In this document: positions 41,854-50,112 of the stretch, in pieces
Position numbering within the stretch: the stretch's first letter is position 1
Layout: each line of letters begins with the position of its first letter
Assembly (NCBI GenBank): GCA_947495555.1
Contig: CANLZI010000001.1
Span: 782,861-846,860, forward strand
Origin: an uncultured Erythrobacter sp.
GTDB taxonomy: Bacteria > Pseudomonadota > Alphaproteobacteria > Sphingomonadales > Sphingomonadaceae
Direction: 5' to 3'
DNA: 64,000 bases
Program-made: the position numbers and the translations under genes
The notes under the pieces: model-generated
What the model saw: only the letters and a program-made list of their open reading frames with translations
What the model was told of the DNA's origin: nothing
Databases searched by the model: none

Positions 41854-42669
41854 TCAGTCCAGCGCTTTGCTGGCGCGCCGCAGTTCGGCCATCACCAATT
41901 GCACATCATGCTTGGCGTCCTGATCGGGCGGCAGAGCAAATTGTTCATAGGAAGCGAGCAGTTCGTCCATTCGCTCGGCAATGCGAACGGCGTTGTAACC
42001 ATGGCTGACCACAAAGCGGCGCAACGTTAGGATTTGTGGGACAACGGTGGCCGCATATTCGTCCACATCCATACCCAGCTTCATAAATTGTTCTGGCCCG
42101 AGCGGCGTGAATACCCATCCCGGAATGATCAGCCCGGCATGAACGTGATCGGGCAAGTCCCCGCGCAGGCTCTCGGTCAGGCCCAGCACAGCATGCTTGG
42201 CCGCGATATAGGCAGCAGTTCGCGATACAGCGCAGAAGAAGCTGTTTTCGCTGCCGGTGTTATAAATTGCACTGGGCGAGGCCTGCTCGGTCAGGCGCGA
42301 TGCAAACGCGTGGCACCCATTCCAAATACCCCAGAAATTGACATCAAAATGCGCTCGGGCATCGGCGGGATCTATGTCCCACATCTTGCCCTTGGGGCCG
42401 CCAACGCCTGCATTGTTGAGCACCAGATCAACGCTGTCGAAACGTTCAAACGCCTCTGCCGCCAAAGCCTCTACCTGCTCGAGATCGGACACATCGCACG
42501 GATGCGCAGCAGCACCGTCCAGCGCGGCGGCGGCGTTCTCCAACCGCTCTCCCGGCAAATCAGCCAGCAAGATTGCGATGCCTTGATCTGCCAGCCTGCG
42601 CGCAATCGCAAATCCAATCCCGCTCGCGCCGCCAATAATAACCGCAGTTTTGGGATCAAACGAGGTCAA
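41854..42669 (-). CDS. SDR family oxidoreductase
   Basis: A 271-residue short-chain dehydrogenase/reductase. The cofactor motif is IGGASGIGFAIA, the NNAG motif is NNAGVGG, and the catalytic pattern is Ser (NTGSENS), Tyr and Lys (TAAYIAAKHA). The usual YxxxK is present as Tyr-Ile-Ala-Ala-Lys. The C terminus is extended and acidic. Substrate unknown; cholesterol or hydroxysteroid dehydrogenase-like SDRs are the closest type by eye. It is convergent with the DUF1489 cluster and follows the DUF1295 gene. Confidence 0.88.
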   Translation of the reverse strand: MTSFDPKTAVIIGGASGIGFAIARRLADQGIAILLADLPGERLENAAAALDGAAAHPCDVSDLEQVEALAAEAFERFDSVDLVLNNAGVGGPKGKMWDIDPADARAHFDVNFWGIWNGCHAFASRLTEQASPSAIYNTGSENSFFCAVSRTAAYIAAKHAVLGLTESLRGDLPDHVHAGLIIPGWVFTPLGPEQFMKLGMDVDEYAATVVPQILTLRRFVVSHGYNAVRIAERMDELLASYEQFALPPDQDAKHDVQLVMAELRRASKALD

Positions 42670-42706
42670 GCCATGGCTCCTGCAAAACGGGTTGGCACGC
42701 TGCGCA

Positions 42707-43585
42707 TTATCCTTTGGGAGGGCGCGGTATCAAAGCCGGAGTGTTACGCCGGTATTCCTGATAGGCCGGATCGTCGCCCCACCGCTCCTTGGCTTGCTTG
42801 TCCTGCAGGTTAATTCCGCTGATCTTGGTCAACAACAAAGCCACAAAAACAGGTGAGATAATGGCCAACCATGACCAACCCGACAGAACCGGCACCGCCA
42901 TGATCAAAATGCCCGTCCACAAGGTGATCTCGCCAAAATAATTGGGATGGCGCGACCATTTCCACAGACCAACGTCAATGAATTTTCCCTTGTTGGCAGG
43001 ATCGCTTTTGAAGGCGCTCTTCTGCTTATCCGCAATGGCTTCGATCAGAATACCGAATAGCCATACAAAGCCGCCGACATAGAAGAAGATACCAACCGGA
43101 ACACGGTGAGTAGTTGTGATCGCAATTACTGCCGCTGATGCGGTCAAAATGACCCATAGGGCTTGCAACGTCCAAGCAACAAGGAAGCGGGCCGGATTGG
43201 TCTTGATCTTCTCAAACCGGGAATCGGTGCCGCCTTCCGCCCGGATCCGCACGAACAAGAACGAACCAAGGCGAATACACCACAAGGCAACCATGCAGGC
43301 GATGACAATCCCGCGCAGATCAAGCGGCCATGCCGCCCACGCAGCAAAGCCGATCACAGTCAGATAGGTAACCGCGCCCATGGTGTCATAGAACTTGTCT
43401 GATTGGGCAATCGCCGAGGGAATATAGGCAATCCAATTGACGCCCAAGGCGACAATGGCCGCCACAAATACCGCCGAATAACCGAAAACGGACACGCTGT
43501 TTTGTCCCGCCAGATGCGCAAATCCAAGAGAGAATATGGCCACGAAGGCAACGACCGCGAGGCCCTTTATCTGTTTCGAAGACAT
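42707..43585 (-). CDS. DUF1295 family membrane protein (steroid 5-alpha reductase-like)
   Basis: A 292-residue integral membrane protein with about seven TM helices. The C-terminal signature GLWKWSRHPNYFGEITLWTG and AKERWGDDPAYQEYRRNTP is that of the DUF1295 / 3-oxo-5-alpha-steroid 4-dehydrogenase group, which includes isoprenylcysteine methyltransferase relatives. A reductase of enoyl lipids or sterol-like substrates is conceivable but unproven. It lies 37 bases upstream of the SDR gene, and both are on the minus strand. Confidence 0.85.
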   Translation of the reverse strand: MSSKQIKGLAVVAFVAIFSLGFAHLAGQNSVSVFGYSAVFVAAIVALGVNWIAYIPSAIAQSDKFYDTMGAVTYLTVIGFAAWAAWPLDLRGIVIACMVALWCIRLGSFLFVRIRAEGGTDSRFEKIKTNPARFLVAWTLQALWVILTASAAVIAITTTHRVPVGIFFYVGGFVWLFGILIEAIADKQKSAFKSDPANKGKFIDVGLWKWSRHPNYFGEITLWTGILIMAVPVLSGWSWLAIISPVFVALLLTKISGINLQDKQAKERWGDDPAYQEYRRNTPALIPRPPKG

Positions 43586-43615
43586 CCCATCTGCTCCTTT
43601 GATTTGGTCATATGA

Positions 43616-44302
43616 TTAAGCCGAAGCGCGCGATTTCTCCGCAACCCGGCGCAGCGCATTAACATAAACATCGGGTGCCTGTGCCCCGGGGATCATGAAC
43701 TTCCCCTCGACGATCATGGCGGGCACGCCCGATATGTTGAGGTCCCACGCTTGCCGTTCTTCCGCGATTACCCGGGCCTCCAGATCATCGTCATCTAAAG
43801 CCGCCTTGGCCGCTTCGCGGTGCAGACCAACGTCAGCGGCAATATCCAGCAAGGTTTCACGATCACCAATGCGGCGACGCTGATTGAAATGCGCCTTGAA
43901 CAAAGCCAGCTTTAGCTCGGTTTGAACCTTTGGCCCGGCCTGCTCCAGCGCGAAGCCGAGCAATTTATGCGCATCGCGTGTGTTCCACATCATCGCATCC
44001 GGCGCCGGGTCCTCGTCACCTTCATAGGACAAGGACACGCCCGCGCTGTCGGCAACTTGCTTCATCTGACCGCGAACCTGCGCGCCTTGTTCGGCAGAGC
44101 GGCCATATTTGCGTTGCAGATGAGCTTCCTGCCCCTCGCCCTCTGTCGGCATATCGGGGTTCAATTCAAACGGACGCCACCGGATCTGAGCTTCAATCTC
44201 GCCGTCCAATTGCTCCAAGGCCTTGGTCAATTGGCCATAGCCAATCAGGCACCATGGGCACATCACATCAGAGTAGATATCGATCGTCAGGCTTTGCGTC
44301 AT
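43616..44302 (-). CDS. DsbA family oxidoreductase (FrnE/2-hydroxychromene-2-carboxylate isomerase type)
   Basis: A 228-residue thioredoxin-fold protein with a long alpha-helical insertion. The active-site motif is CPWC in DVMCPWCLIGYG near the N terminus, with the cis-Pro region SGVPAMIVEG and the helical insert (LQRKYGRSAEQGAQ). Such FrnE-like proteins act in cytoplasmic disulfide chemistry; there is no signal peptide. The start overlaps the nudC stop in ATGA. FrnE homologues are involved in polyketide antibiotic or stress responses, but here the role is inferred as redox-related. Confidence 0.87.
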   Translation of the reverse strand: MTQSLTIDIYSDVMCPWCLIGYGQLTKALEQLDGEIEAQIRWRPFELNPDMPTEGEGQEAHLQRKYGRSAEQGAQVRGQMKQVADSAGVSLSYEGDEDPAPDAMMWNTRDAHKLLGFALEQAGPKVQTELKLALFKAHFNQRRRIGDRETLLDIAADVGLHREAAKAALDDDDLEARVIAEERQAWDLNISGVPAMIVEGKFMIPGAQAPDVYVNALRRVAEKSRASA

Positions 44303-45231
44303 TTGTCTAACCACCATGCCAAAAGTTGATGGGCGATTGCGAATTTCTGCGGGAAAATCAGATGCTCATTGCCCTCACGGCCGGCTTGGCGCGCATCTTC
44401 CAATTCCGCGCGGGTGAACCAGCGCGCATCATCCAGCTCGGTCTTGTCGATGGTGATTTCAGGATCATCGGTGACCGATGAGCACCCAATCATCAACTGA
44501 CTGGGAAAGGGCCAAGGCTGGCTCGCAACATATTCCACATCGCGCACCCGCAAACCGGCTTCTTCGTGAATTTCGCGCGCGACCGCCTCTTCAATCGTTT
44601 CGCCCGGTTCAACAAAGCCTGCCAGTGCTGAATACATCCGCGGCGGAAATCGTGGTTGGCGGCCCAGCAACAGCCGATCTTCATGTTCAACCAGCATGAT
44701 CGTCACCGGATCGGTGCGCGGGAAATGTTGAGCCTGACAGCCGCCTTCACCCGGACCGCCGCAATTGCGTTGCCAGCCGCCCTTGGCAATCTTGGTTGGC
44801 AGACCACACCGCGCGCAAAACCTATGCCGAGCATGCCAGTCAACCAGACTTCGCGCGCCGCCGTACAGAGCCAGATCACCCGGCGCGAGCCTCTGCATCG
44901 CTTCCCAAATGGCGGGGTTGGCATAGGCAGGTCCGGTGGCCCCTTGGTCGGGCACAGCGGCAAAGCACGCCTTGCCCTCCATTTCGCCCAAAAAGACCAG
45001 TTCGGCATCTTCTGGCGCGTCTGCCAAAGATCCCCATTGGATCCCGCCCAAATCGTCAAAGACAGGGTTCAACCCGTCCATGATCAGCAATTTGGCCTTC
45101 CAATTCATCAGGCTGGCCAATCGTTCCGGGTCCGACCTAATGTGGTCGGCGCGGTCTATCGGCGAGCCAGAAAATGCGATCGGCGGCTTGCTGTGCTGAC
45201 TTGTATCAAGCACCAGCAGCAGCCTGTGCAT
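44299..45231 (-). CDS. nudC: NAD+ diphosphatase (Nudix, NudC)
   Basis: A 310-residue NudC-type hydrolase that splits NADH/NAD+ to NMN(H) and AMP, and removes NAD caps from RNA. It has the zinc ribbon (CARCGLP, then CGG and CQAQHF), the Nudix box GFVEPGETIEEAVAREIHEEAGL with its REIHEE core, and the NADH-specific SQPWPFPSQLM. Normal length. The product is translationally coupled to the downstream dsbA-like gene. The upstream frame overlaps the beta-lactamase-like gene by 26 bases. Confidence 0.93.
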   Translation of the reverse strand: MHRLLLVLDTSQHSKPPIAFSGSPIDRADHIRSDPERLASLMNWKAKLLIMDGLNPVFDDLGGIQWGSLADAPEDAELVFLGEMEGKACFAAVPDQGATGPAYANPAIWEAMQRLAPGDLALYGGARSLVDWHARHRFCARCGLPTKIAKGGWQRNCGGPGEGGCQAQHFPRTDPVTIMLVEHEDRLLLGRQPRFPPRMYSALAGFVEPGETIEEAVAREIHEEAGLRVRDVEYVASQPWPFPSQLMIGCSSVTDDPEITIDKTELDDARWFTRAELEDARQAGREGNEHLIFPQKFAIAHQLLAWWLDK

Positions 45232-46510
45232 CTTTCAAGACAGCAGCAATGAAGGCATCGCGTATCGGGTAAAATTCTGGCGGCATATATTGCACATACA
45301 GACCCGCACGCAGCCCGCTGGCCACATCGATGGATGAGAGCGTCCCTGCCGCCCCGCCCCAGCCATATGTGGTGCCAACCGAGCGTCCGCCCGCGCCCAT
45401 TCCCTGGCCCGCGACCCAGCTTTTCGACAGGTCTGCGCCTTCGGGGAGGATATTGGATGTGCCGATACGCACGGTCTCTTCACTCATAACTTGTTTGCCA
45501 TTGATCATCCCGCCATTAACCAGCATCGTCTGGAAACGATCATAGTCACGCGGGCTGGAAACCAGACCCGAACCGCCCCAGATCAGTGGAGGCTCGTCGA
45601 GATAGATCGAGCTGCGCCCCATATCGAGCGGCAGTGGGTTGCCGGCCAAAATGCCATAATTGGTGGTTAGGCGACCGGTCTCGCTTTCCGGCACTTGGAA
45701 GAATGTGCTGTCCATGCCGCATGGGTCAAACATGCGTTCCTGCAAGAATGTGTCGAATGGGGTGCCACTGGCCAATTCAATCACTCGGCCCAACAGATCA
45801 ATGCTCGCAGAATAGCTCCAGATCGCACCCGGTTGAGCGATCAGCGGAAGGCTGGCCAATCGCTCTGTCCAATCTTCCAGGCCAACCGCGCTCTGGACCG
45901 GCGGGAAACCCGGGATCGGAAAGCGGCTGACTTGCCCTGAGGTAATGCCCAATTCCTGATATTGCTTCAGCAGTGGGCCTTTAGAGGTAATGTCATAGCC
46001 CAACCCAGCGGTGTGCGTCAGCAAATGCCGGATGGTTATCGGCCTATCTGCTGGAACTGTTTCATCCAGCGGCCCATCAGCCTGTTTCAGCACACGCATG
46101 TCCGCAAATGCAGGGATCACGTCAGCGACCGGCTGATCCAACGTCAGCACGCCGTCTTCGATCAACATCATTGTCGCCATGCCGGTAATCGGCTTCGACT
46201 GGGAATAGATCCGATACAGCGAATCCAGGCCTACCTCGGTTGAATCGCCAAATGCCAAAGTGCCGCGACCAACGCTGTGCGGGTCTTGATCGCCCCAACC
46301 AAAGCTGGCGATCATATTGGGCAGTTTGCCTGTGCCTACATATTCATCAACCAAGGCTGCAACGCTGGGCCATTGCGATCCGACGTCATGCGCCAACAGG
46401 GCGCGACCCAAAGGCATGCTGGCCAAGGCGCCACCTGCTGCCAGATAAGCGCCGCCGCGGAACAGCGAGCGACGGGAAAGTGTTGCAGATTCAAAGCTTC
46501 GGAATGCCAT
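45206..46510 (-). CDS. Beta-lactamase/penicillin-binding-fold serine hydrolase, Tat-exported
   Basis: A 434-residue class C-like serine hydrolase. The N terminus SRRSLFRGGAYLAAGGALA has a twin-Arg signal. The catalytic SxxK is Ser103-Gln-Ser-Lys106 (IYSQSKPITG), and YSAS (IWSYSASIDLLG) matches the second motif. A likely third motif (GWGGAAGT) lies near 390. Members are esterases, D-aminopeptidases or carboxypeptidases; ampC activity should not be assumed. The stop overlaps nudC by 26 bases on the same strand. Confidence 0.87.
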   Translation of the reverse strand: MAFRSFESATLSRRSLFRGGAYLAAGGALASMPLGRALLAHDVGSQWPSVAALVDEYVGTGKLPNMIASFGWGDQDPHSVGRGTLAFGDSTEVGLDSLYRIYSQSKPITGMATMMLIEDGVLTLDQPVADVIPAFADMRVLKQADGPLDETVPADRPITIRHLLTHTAGLGYDITSKGPLLKQYQELGITSGQVSRFPIPGFPPVQSAVGLEDWTERLASLPLIAQPGAIWSYSASIDLLGRVIELASGTPFDTFLQERMFDPCGMDSTFFQVPESETGRLTTNYGILAGNPLPLDMGRSSIYLDEPPLIWGGSGLVSSPRDYDRFQTMLVNGGMINGKQVMSEETVRIGTSNILPEGADLSKSWVAGQGMGAGGRSVGTTYGWGGAAGTLSSIDVASGLRAGLYVQYMPPEFYPIRDAFIAAVLKDAQAAAGA

Positions 46511-46614
46511 TAAAAGGTCCTCAATCGATATCTATTTTCAGCCTTACTGAGCGATCAAACATGAACGGTCAATTGTGACTTGATTTGCAGCGGTGTACTA
46601 CCCATATAAGACAC

Positions 46615-46836
46615 ATGTTTAATCTGCTTTCTATCCTGATCGGGCTAATATCGCTCGTTATCGTCATTCCCGCCACTATCCCTTTATTGGGTTGGGCCAA
46701 TTGGGTTGCCTTGCCCCTGATCGCAATCGGCATCGTTCTGGGCCAGCTATCGTCCAGCCGAGGCGGCAGAAATTTCTGTCTGGTTGTAGGCCTGATCGCG
46801 GTCGTTCGGCTCAGCCTTGGCGGCGGGATTATCTAA
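46615..46836 (+). CDS. Small membrane protein (73 aa)
   Basis: Two TM helices (about 5-27 and 30-48), a polar loop (SSSRGGRN) and a third short hydrophobic stretch. The product begins MFNLLSILIGLISLVIVIPA. The start at 46615 is chosen because the preceding in-frame residues are polar. Function unknown. It is convergent with mutY. Confidence 0.55.
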   Translation: MFNLLSILIGLISLVIVIPATIPLLGWANWVALPLIAIGIVLGQLSSSRGGRNFCLVVGLIAVVRLSLGGGII

Positions 46837-46847
46837 CTCCTGGGCGC

Positions 46848-47918
46848 CTAGTCCTGAGCAATTGCCAGCTGCGCAGCCTTGGCAAACAGCGTCGGCAATC
46901 CCGCATCTTCAAGTTCGTCTACCGGCCACCACATGCCTTCATCCGCAGGCGTTTGGGCTGTGCTTAGTCGCATCACCTGCAAGCTTAGCTGAGCGTGAGT
47001 GAACACATGGCTGACAGCTCCTAGGGCCTGCCACTCGCCTTGAATAGGCGGCGTGGCTGACCCGTCTTCACGAGCCGTCCACCCATCATCGGGCAGAGCG
47101 CGCATTCCGCCCAACATGCCGCTGCCCTTCCGGGTAACCAGCCAAACTTCGGAACCCTCAGAACCTTCTCGCTCGATCCAATAGGCCGTTCCAACGCGTT
47201 GCGGTTTTGCCTTCTTGGCGGGCTTAACTGGCAAGCGTTCCGGTTCACCTGCCTTTCGACCATCGCAATGATCGCTGAGCGGGCAGAGTAAGCATTTGGG
47301 ATCGCGCGTGGTGCAAATTGATGATCCCAAATCCATCATCGCCTGAGCAAAATCGCCGCTCCGCTGATCAGGAGTGACCTGCACTGCCTTGATGCGGATG
47401 GCCTTGCGTCCCTTTGGCAAAGGCTCTTCAATCGCGAACAACCGCGCAATCACCCTCTCAACATTGGCATCAACCACTGTCGCCTTCTGGCCAAACGCAA
47501 TCGCTGCGATAGCAGCGGCGCTGTAATCACCAATGCCCGGCAGCTTGCGCAAATCCGCCTCGGTTTGTGGAAAGCCACCGCATTGCGCCACTTCTTGCGC
47601 GCATTTCAGCAAATTCCGCGCCCGAGAGTAATAGCCCAGACCCGCCCATGCGGACATCACCTCGGCCTCATCCGCCTTGGCCAAGGCGTCCACGCTCGGC
47701 CATGCTTCGACGAATTTTGCGAAATAGGGCTTCACCGCGGCAACGGTGGTTTGTTGCAGCATGATTTCCGACAGCCACACACGGTACGGCCAAGCTGAAT
47801 CATCGGGGCGAGGCTCGCCCGGCCCCACCCTCCACGGCAAGGCGCGCGCGTTATGCCCATACCAATCGAGCAAAAGCGCCGGAATCGGTGAATCATTGAG
47901 TTTGTCGCTGGCAGTCAC
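46848..47918 (-). CDS. mutY: A/G-specific adenine DNA glycosylase
   Basis: A 356-residue repair enzyme removing adenine opposite 8-oxoguanine. WLSEIMLQQTTVAAV has catalytic Glu51, the helix-hairpin-helix LPGIGDYSAAAIAAIAFG leads to VVDANVERV with the catalytic Asp, and the [4Fe-4S] ligands are CTTRDPKCLLCPLSDHC. The C-terminal NUDIX-like domain (about 235-355) reads 8-oxoG. The start is a GTG at 47918; a longer frame to 48089 would run antisense to the neighbour. It is divergent from the DUF721 gene. Confidence 0.93.
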   Translation of the reverse strand: MTASDKLNDSPIPALLLDWYGHNARALPWRVGPGEPRPDDSAWPYRVWLSEIMLQQTTVAAVKPYFAKFVEAWPSVDALAKADEAEVMSAWAGLGYYSRARNLLKCAQEVAQCGGFPQTEADLRKLPGIGDYSAAAIAAIAFGQKATVVDANVERVIARLFAIEEPLPKGRKAIRIKAVQVTPDQRSGDFAQAMMDLGSSICTTRDPKCLLCPLSDHCDGRKAGEPERLPVKPAKKAKPQRVGTAYWIEREGSEGSEVWLVTRKGSGMLGGMRALPDDGWTAREDGSATPPIQGEWQALGAVSHVFTHAQLSLQVMRLSTAQTPADEGMWWPVDELEDAGLPTLFAKAAQLAIAQD

Positions 47919-47947
47919 GCTGCGGCTATGGCATTGCCTCAGGTGAA

Positions 47948-48553
47948 ATGGAACGGGACAAACCACCAAAACCAGCCGCCAAGAAGCCGGCCACCGATGC
48001 GGCCAATGATGCGGCCAAAACGACCGACAAAAAATATACCAAGAAATACGCCGGCAGAAAGTTTGAGCGTCCGCGTGGCGGCACGCCAAAACCGATTGGC
48101 GAGCTGATGCCGCAGATCGGCCGCACGGCCTTTCGCCGGTTTGGCTTTGTCCAATCCAATGTGGTGACCCGCTGGCCCGAAATTGTTGGACCGCACCATG
48201 CCAAGGTCTGCACGCCCGAGGCGATCCGGTTTCCTCCCGGCGAGAAGTCCGACGGCATTTTGCAATTAGTGGTGGTCCCCGCCCATGCCCCTCTGATCCA
48301 GCAAGTGATCCCCGAGATTATGGAACGGGTGAACCGCTTTTTTGGCTATAAAGCCGTAGCGCGGGTCAAATTGCGGCAAGGTGCGGTTAAGCCAACCCAT
48401 GCTGAAGGGAAGCCGAAACCGCCGCCCTCGCTCAAACCGATCCCGATGGAATTGGGGGACAGTCTGCGCGATATCGGCGACCCTGAATTGAGGACCGTCC
48501 TGGAATCGCTTGCGCGTACTCTGGGCGACGAGGAGGATAAGAAGAAGACGTGA
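47948..48553 (+). CDS. DUF721/DciA family protein
   Basis: A 201-residue protein with a basic, Lys/Ala-rich N-terminal tail (about 1-45) and a DUF721 domain (about 50-145: GRTAFRRFGFVQSNVVTRW, then ILQLVVVPAHAPLIQQ). DUF721 includes DciA, the helicase-operator of many bacteria that loads DnaB in place of DnaC. It is likely to act in replication initiation. It is divergent from mutY, and its stop overlaps the GTG of the first DsbA gene. Assignment as DciA is inferred from domain and lineage. Confidence 0.8.
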   Translation: MERDKPPKPAAKKPATDAANDAAKTTDKKYTKKYAGRKFERPRGGTPKPIGELMPQIGRTAFRRFGFVQSNVVTRWPEIVGPHHAKVCTPEAIRFPPGEKSDGILQLVVVPAHAPLIQQVIPEIMERVNRFFGYKAVARVKLRQGAVKPTHAEGKPKPPPSLKPIPMELGDSLRDIGDPELRTVLESLARTLGDEEDKKKT

Positions 48554-49236
48554 CCCGTTTCAAAGCTGCAATCTTGGTTGGCGCATTGGCGCTTGCTTCG
48601 GGCAACACCGTCAATTGGTCGATCACCGTCCAAGACACCGGCACCAGCCATCTGATCGGCAATCCTGACGCGCCTAACAAGCTGACCGAATATATCAGCT
48701 ACACCTGCTCGCATTGCGCCACATTTGCCCGCGAAGGTGATCCCGTGCTGAAGCTGGCCCATGTCGGAACGGGTAAGTACTCGCTGGAAATACGGCACTT
48801 GCTGCGCGATCCGATCGATCTGACCGCAGCGATGCTGACCCATTGCGGGGATGCAAAGAAATTCCCGCTCAATCACAGCACCATCATGCTGAACCAGAGC
48901 AAGTGGTTGCCGATCGCCAGTAAAGCCTCGCAAGGCCAGATCCAGCGCTGGAGCCTGCCCGATCAAGCGGCTGCGCGGCGTAACATTGCCAATGACTTTG
49001 GCTTTTACGATCTGATGAAACAGCGCGGCTACCGGATTACTGATCTGGACCAATGTCTCAATGACAATGCCAAGGCCCAGGCAATGGCCCAAACATCGCG
49101 GGAAGATGTGCAGCGTTTGGGGCTTACTGGAACGCCGACATTCGTGCTCAACGGCGAGATTTTGGAACATGCGCACAATTGGGCATCGCTGGAACAACAG
49201 CTCAACGCTCACGCCACCGCCAAAAAAGACCAGTAA
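48550..49236 (+). CDS. DsbA family thioredoxin-fold protein, exported
   Basis: A 228-residue product with a GTG start that overlaps the DUF721 stop in GTGA. The signal-like N terminus is TRFKAAILVGALALASGN. The active site is Cys53-Ser-His-Cys56 (YTCSHCATF), and the cis-Pro motif is GTPTF. It is an oxidant or isomerase of periplasmic disulfides, related to the second copy downstream. The conserved order mutY-DUF721-DsbA-DsbA-smc is typical of the lineage. Confidence 0.88.
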   Translation: MTRFKAAILVGALALASGNTVNWSITVQDTGTSHLIGNPDAPNKLTEYISYTCSHCATFAREGDPVLKLAHVGTGKYSLEIRHLLRDPIDLTAAMLTHCGDAKKFPLNHSTIMLNQSKWLPIASKASQGQIQRWSLPDQAAARRNIANDFGFYDLMKQRGYRITDLDQCLNDNAKAQAMAQTSREDVQRLGLTGTPTFVLNGEILEHAHNWASLEQQLNAHATAKKDQ

Positions 49237-49335
49237 CCGTCTCTAAACGCACTTGTGGAAAGCTCCGCATTGCGCTTCACCCCCGTGGCAGCTTGCTATA
49301 GCTTCACTTATCCGAATTAAAGGACGTGCCTTGCA

Positions 49336-50085
49336 ATGACCCCATCTCGCCGTTTTCTCGCCACTTCACTCGCTGGAGCAATCGCCCTCACCCTGTCTGC
49401 ATGCGACACCGCATCGGAAGATGAAGCCGGTCTTGCCGGTGAACCGATCGCAGCCATCGCGGCTCCTGAAGGACAGAGCTGGGCTGAAACGATCAATGTG
49501 TCGGATGACGGCGGCTATGTGATGGGCAATCCGGATGCTCCGCTGAAGCTGGTGGAATATGCCTCCCACACCTGCGGTGCCTGCGCCACCTTCTCGCAAA
49601 CCGGCTCTCCTGCGCTGAAGAAAGACTATGTCTCGACCGGCGTCGTCAGCGTGGAACTGCGCAATTTGGTGCGCGATCCTATTGACTTGACCATCGCCAC
49701 TCTGGTTCGTTGTGGTTCGCCAGAGATGATGCTGCCACTGTCCGATCAGGCATGGGGCGCCTTCAACGAAGTTATGGCCAATGCGCAAAACGGATTGTCG
49801 CAAGTCCCCAATCTGGGTGAGCTTCCGCCTGAGCAGCGCTTTGTCACCATTGGAGAGGCATCGGGCCTGATCGATTTCTTCGCCGCACGCGGTCTGAGCA
49901 GCGATCAAGCGCGCACCTGTTTGGCTGACAACACGACAGTTGAAGCCATCGCTGCCAAGTCGCAAGAATTGGCCGTTGAAAATGGCGTCAACGGGACGCC
50001 AACCTTCTTCCTCAACGGAAACCGGCTGGATGCGAACCAGTGGAACGGTCTTGAGCCCGTGCTGCAACGCGCCGGCGCGCGGTAA
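49336..50085 (+). CDS. DsbA family lipoprotein
   Basis: A 249-residue product with a lipobox (LTLSAC, Cys23), an acidic linker and a thioredoxin-like domain. The active site is Cys80-Gly-Ala-Cys83 (HTCGACATF), and GTPTF is the cis-Pro loop. It is a second DsbA-like copy and the only one of the pair with a lipid anchor. LRNLVRDPIDLTIATLVRCG parallels LRDPIDLTAAMLTHCG of its neighbour, so the two arose by duplication. It is followed by smc at 27 bases. Confidence 0.88.
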   Translation: MTPSRRFLATSLAGAIALTLSACDTASEDEAGLAGEPIAAIAAPEGQSWAETINVSDDGGYVMGNPDAPLKLVEYASHTCGACATFSQTGSPALKKDYVSTGVVSVELRNLVRDPIDLTIATLVRCGSPEMMLPLSDQAWGAFNEVMANAQNGLSQVPNLGELPPEQRFVTIGEASGLIDFFAARGLSSDQARTCLADNTTVEAIAAKSQELAVENGVNGTPTFFLNGNRLDANQWNGLEPVLQRAGAR

Positions 50086-50112
50086 GCAAGTCTAGGGGGA
50101 CAGGCACACACG

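Noticed and set aside
47919..48089. 57-codon N-terminal extension of mutY
   Set aside because: It is antisense to the DUF721 gene and has the Cys/His/Trp-rich composition of a shadow frame; MutY homologues start near the GTG at 47918.
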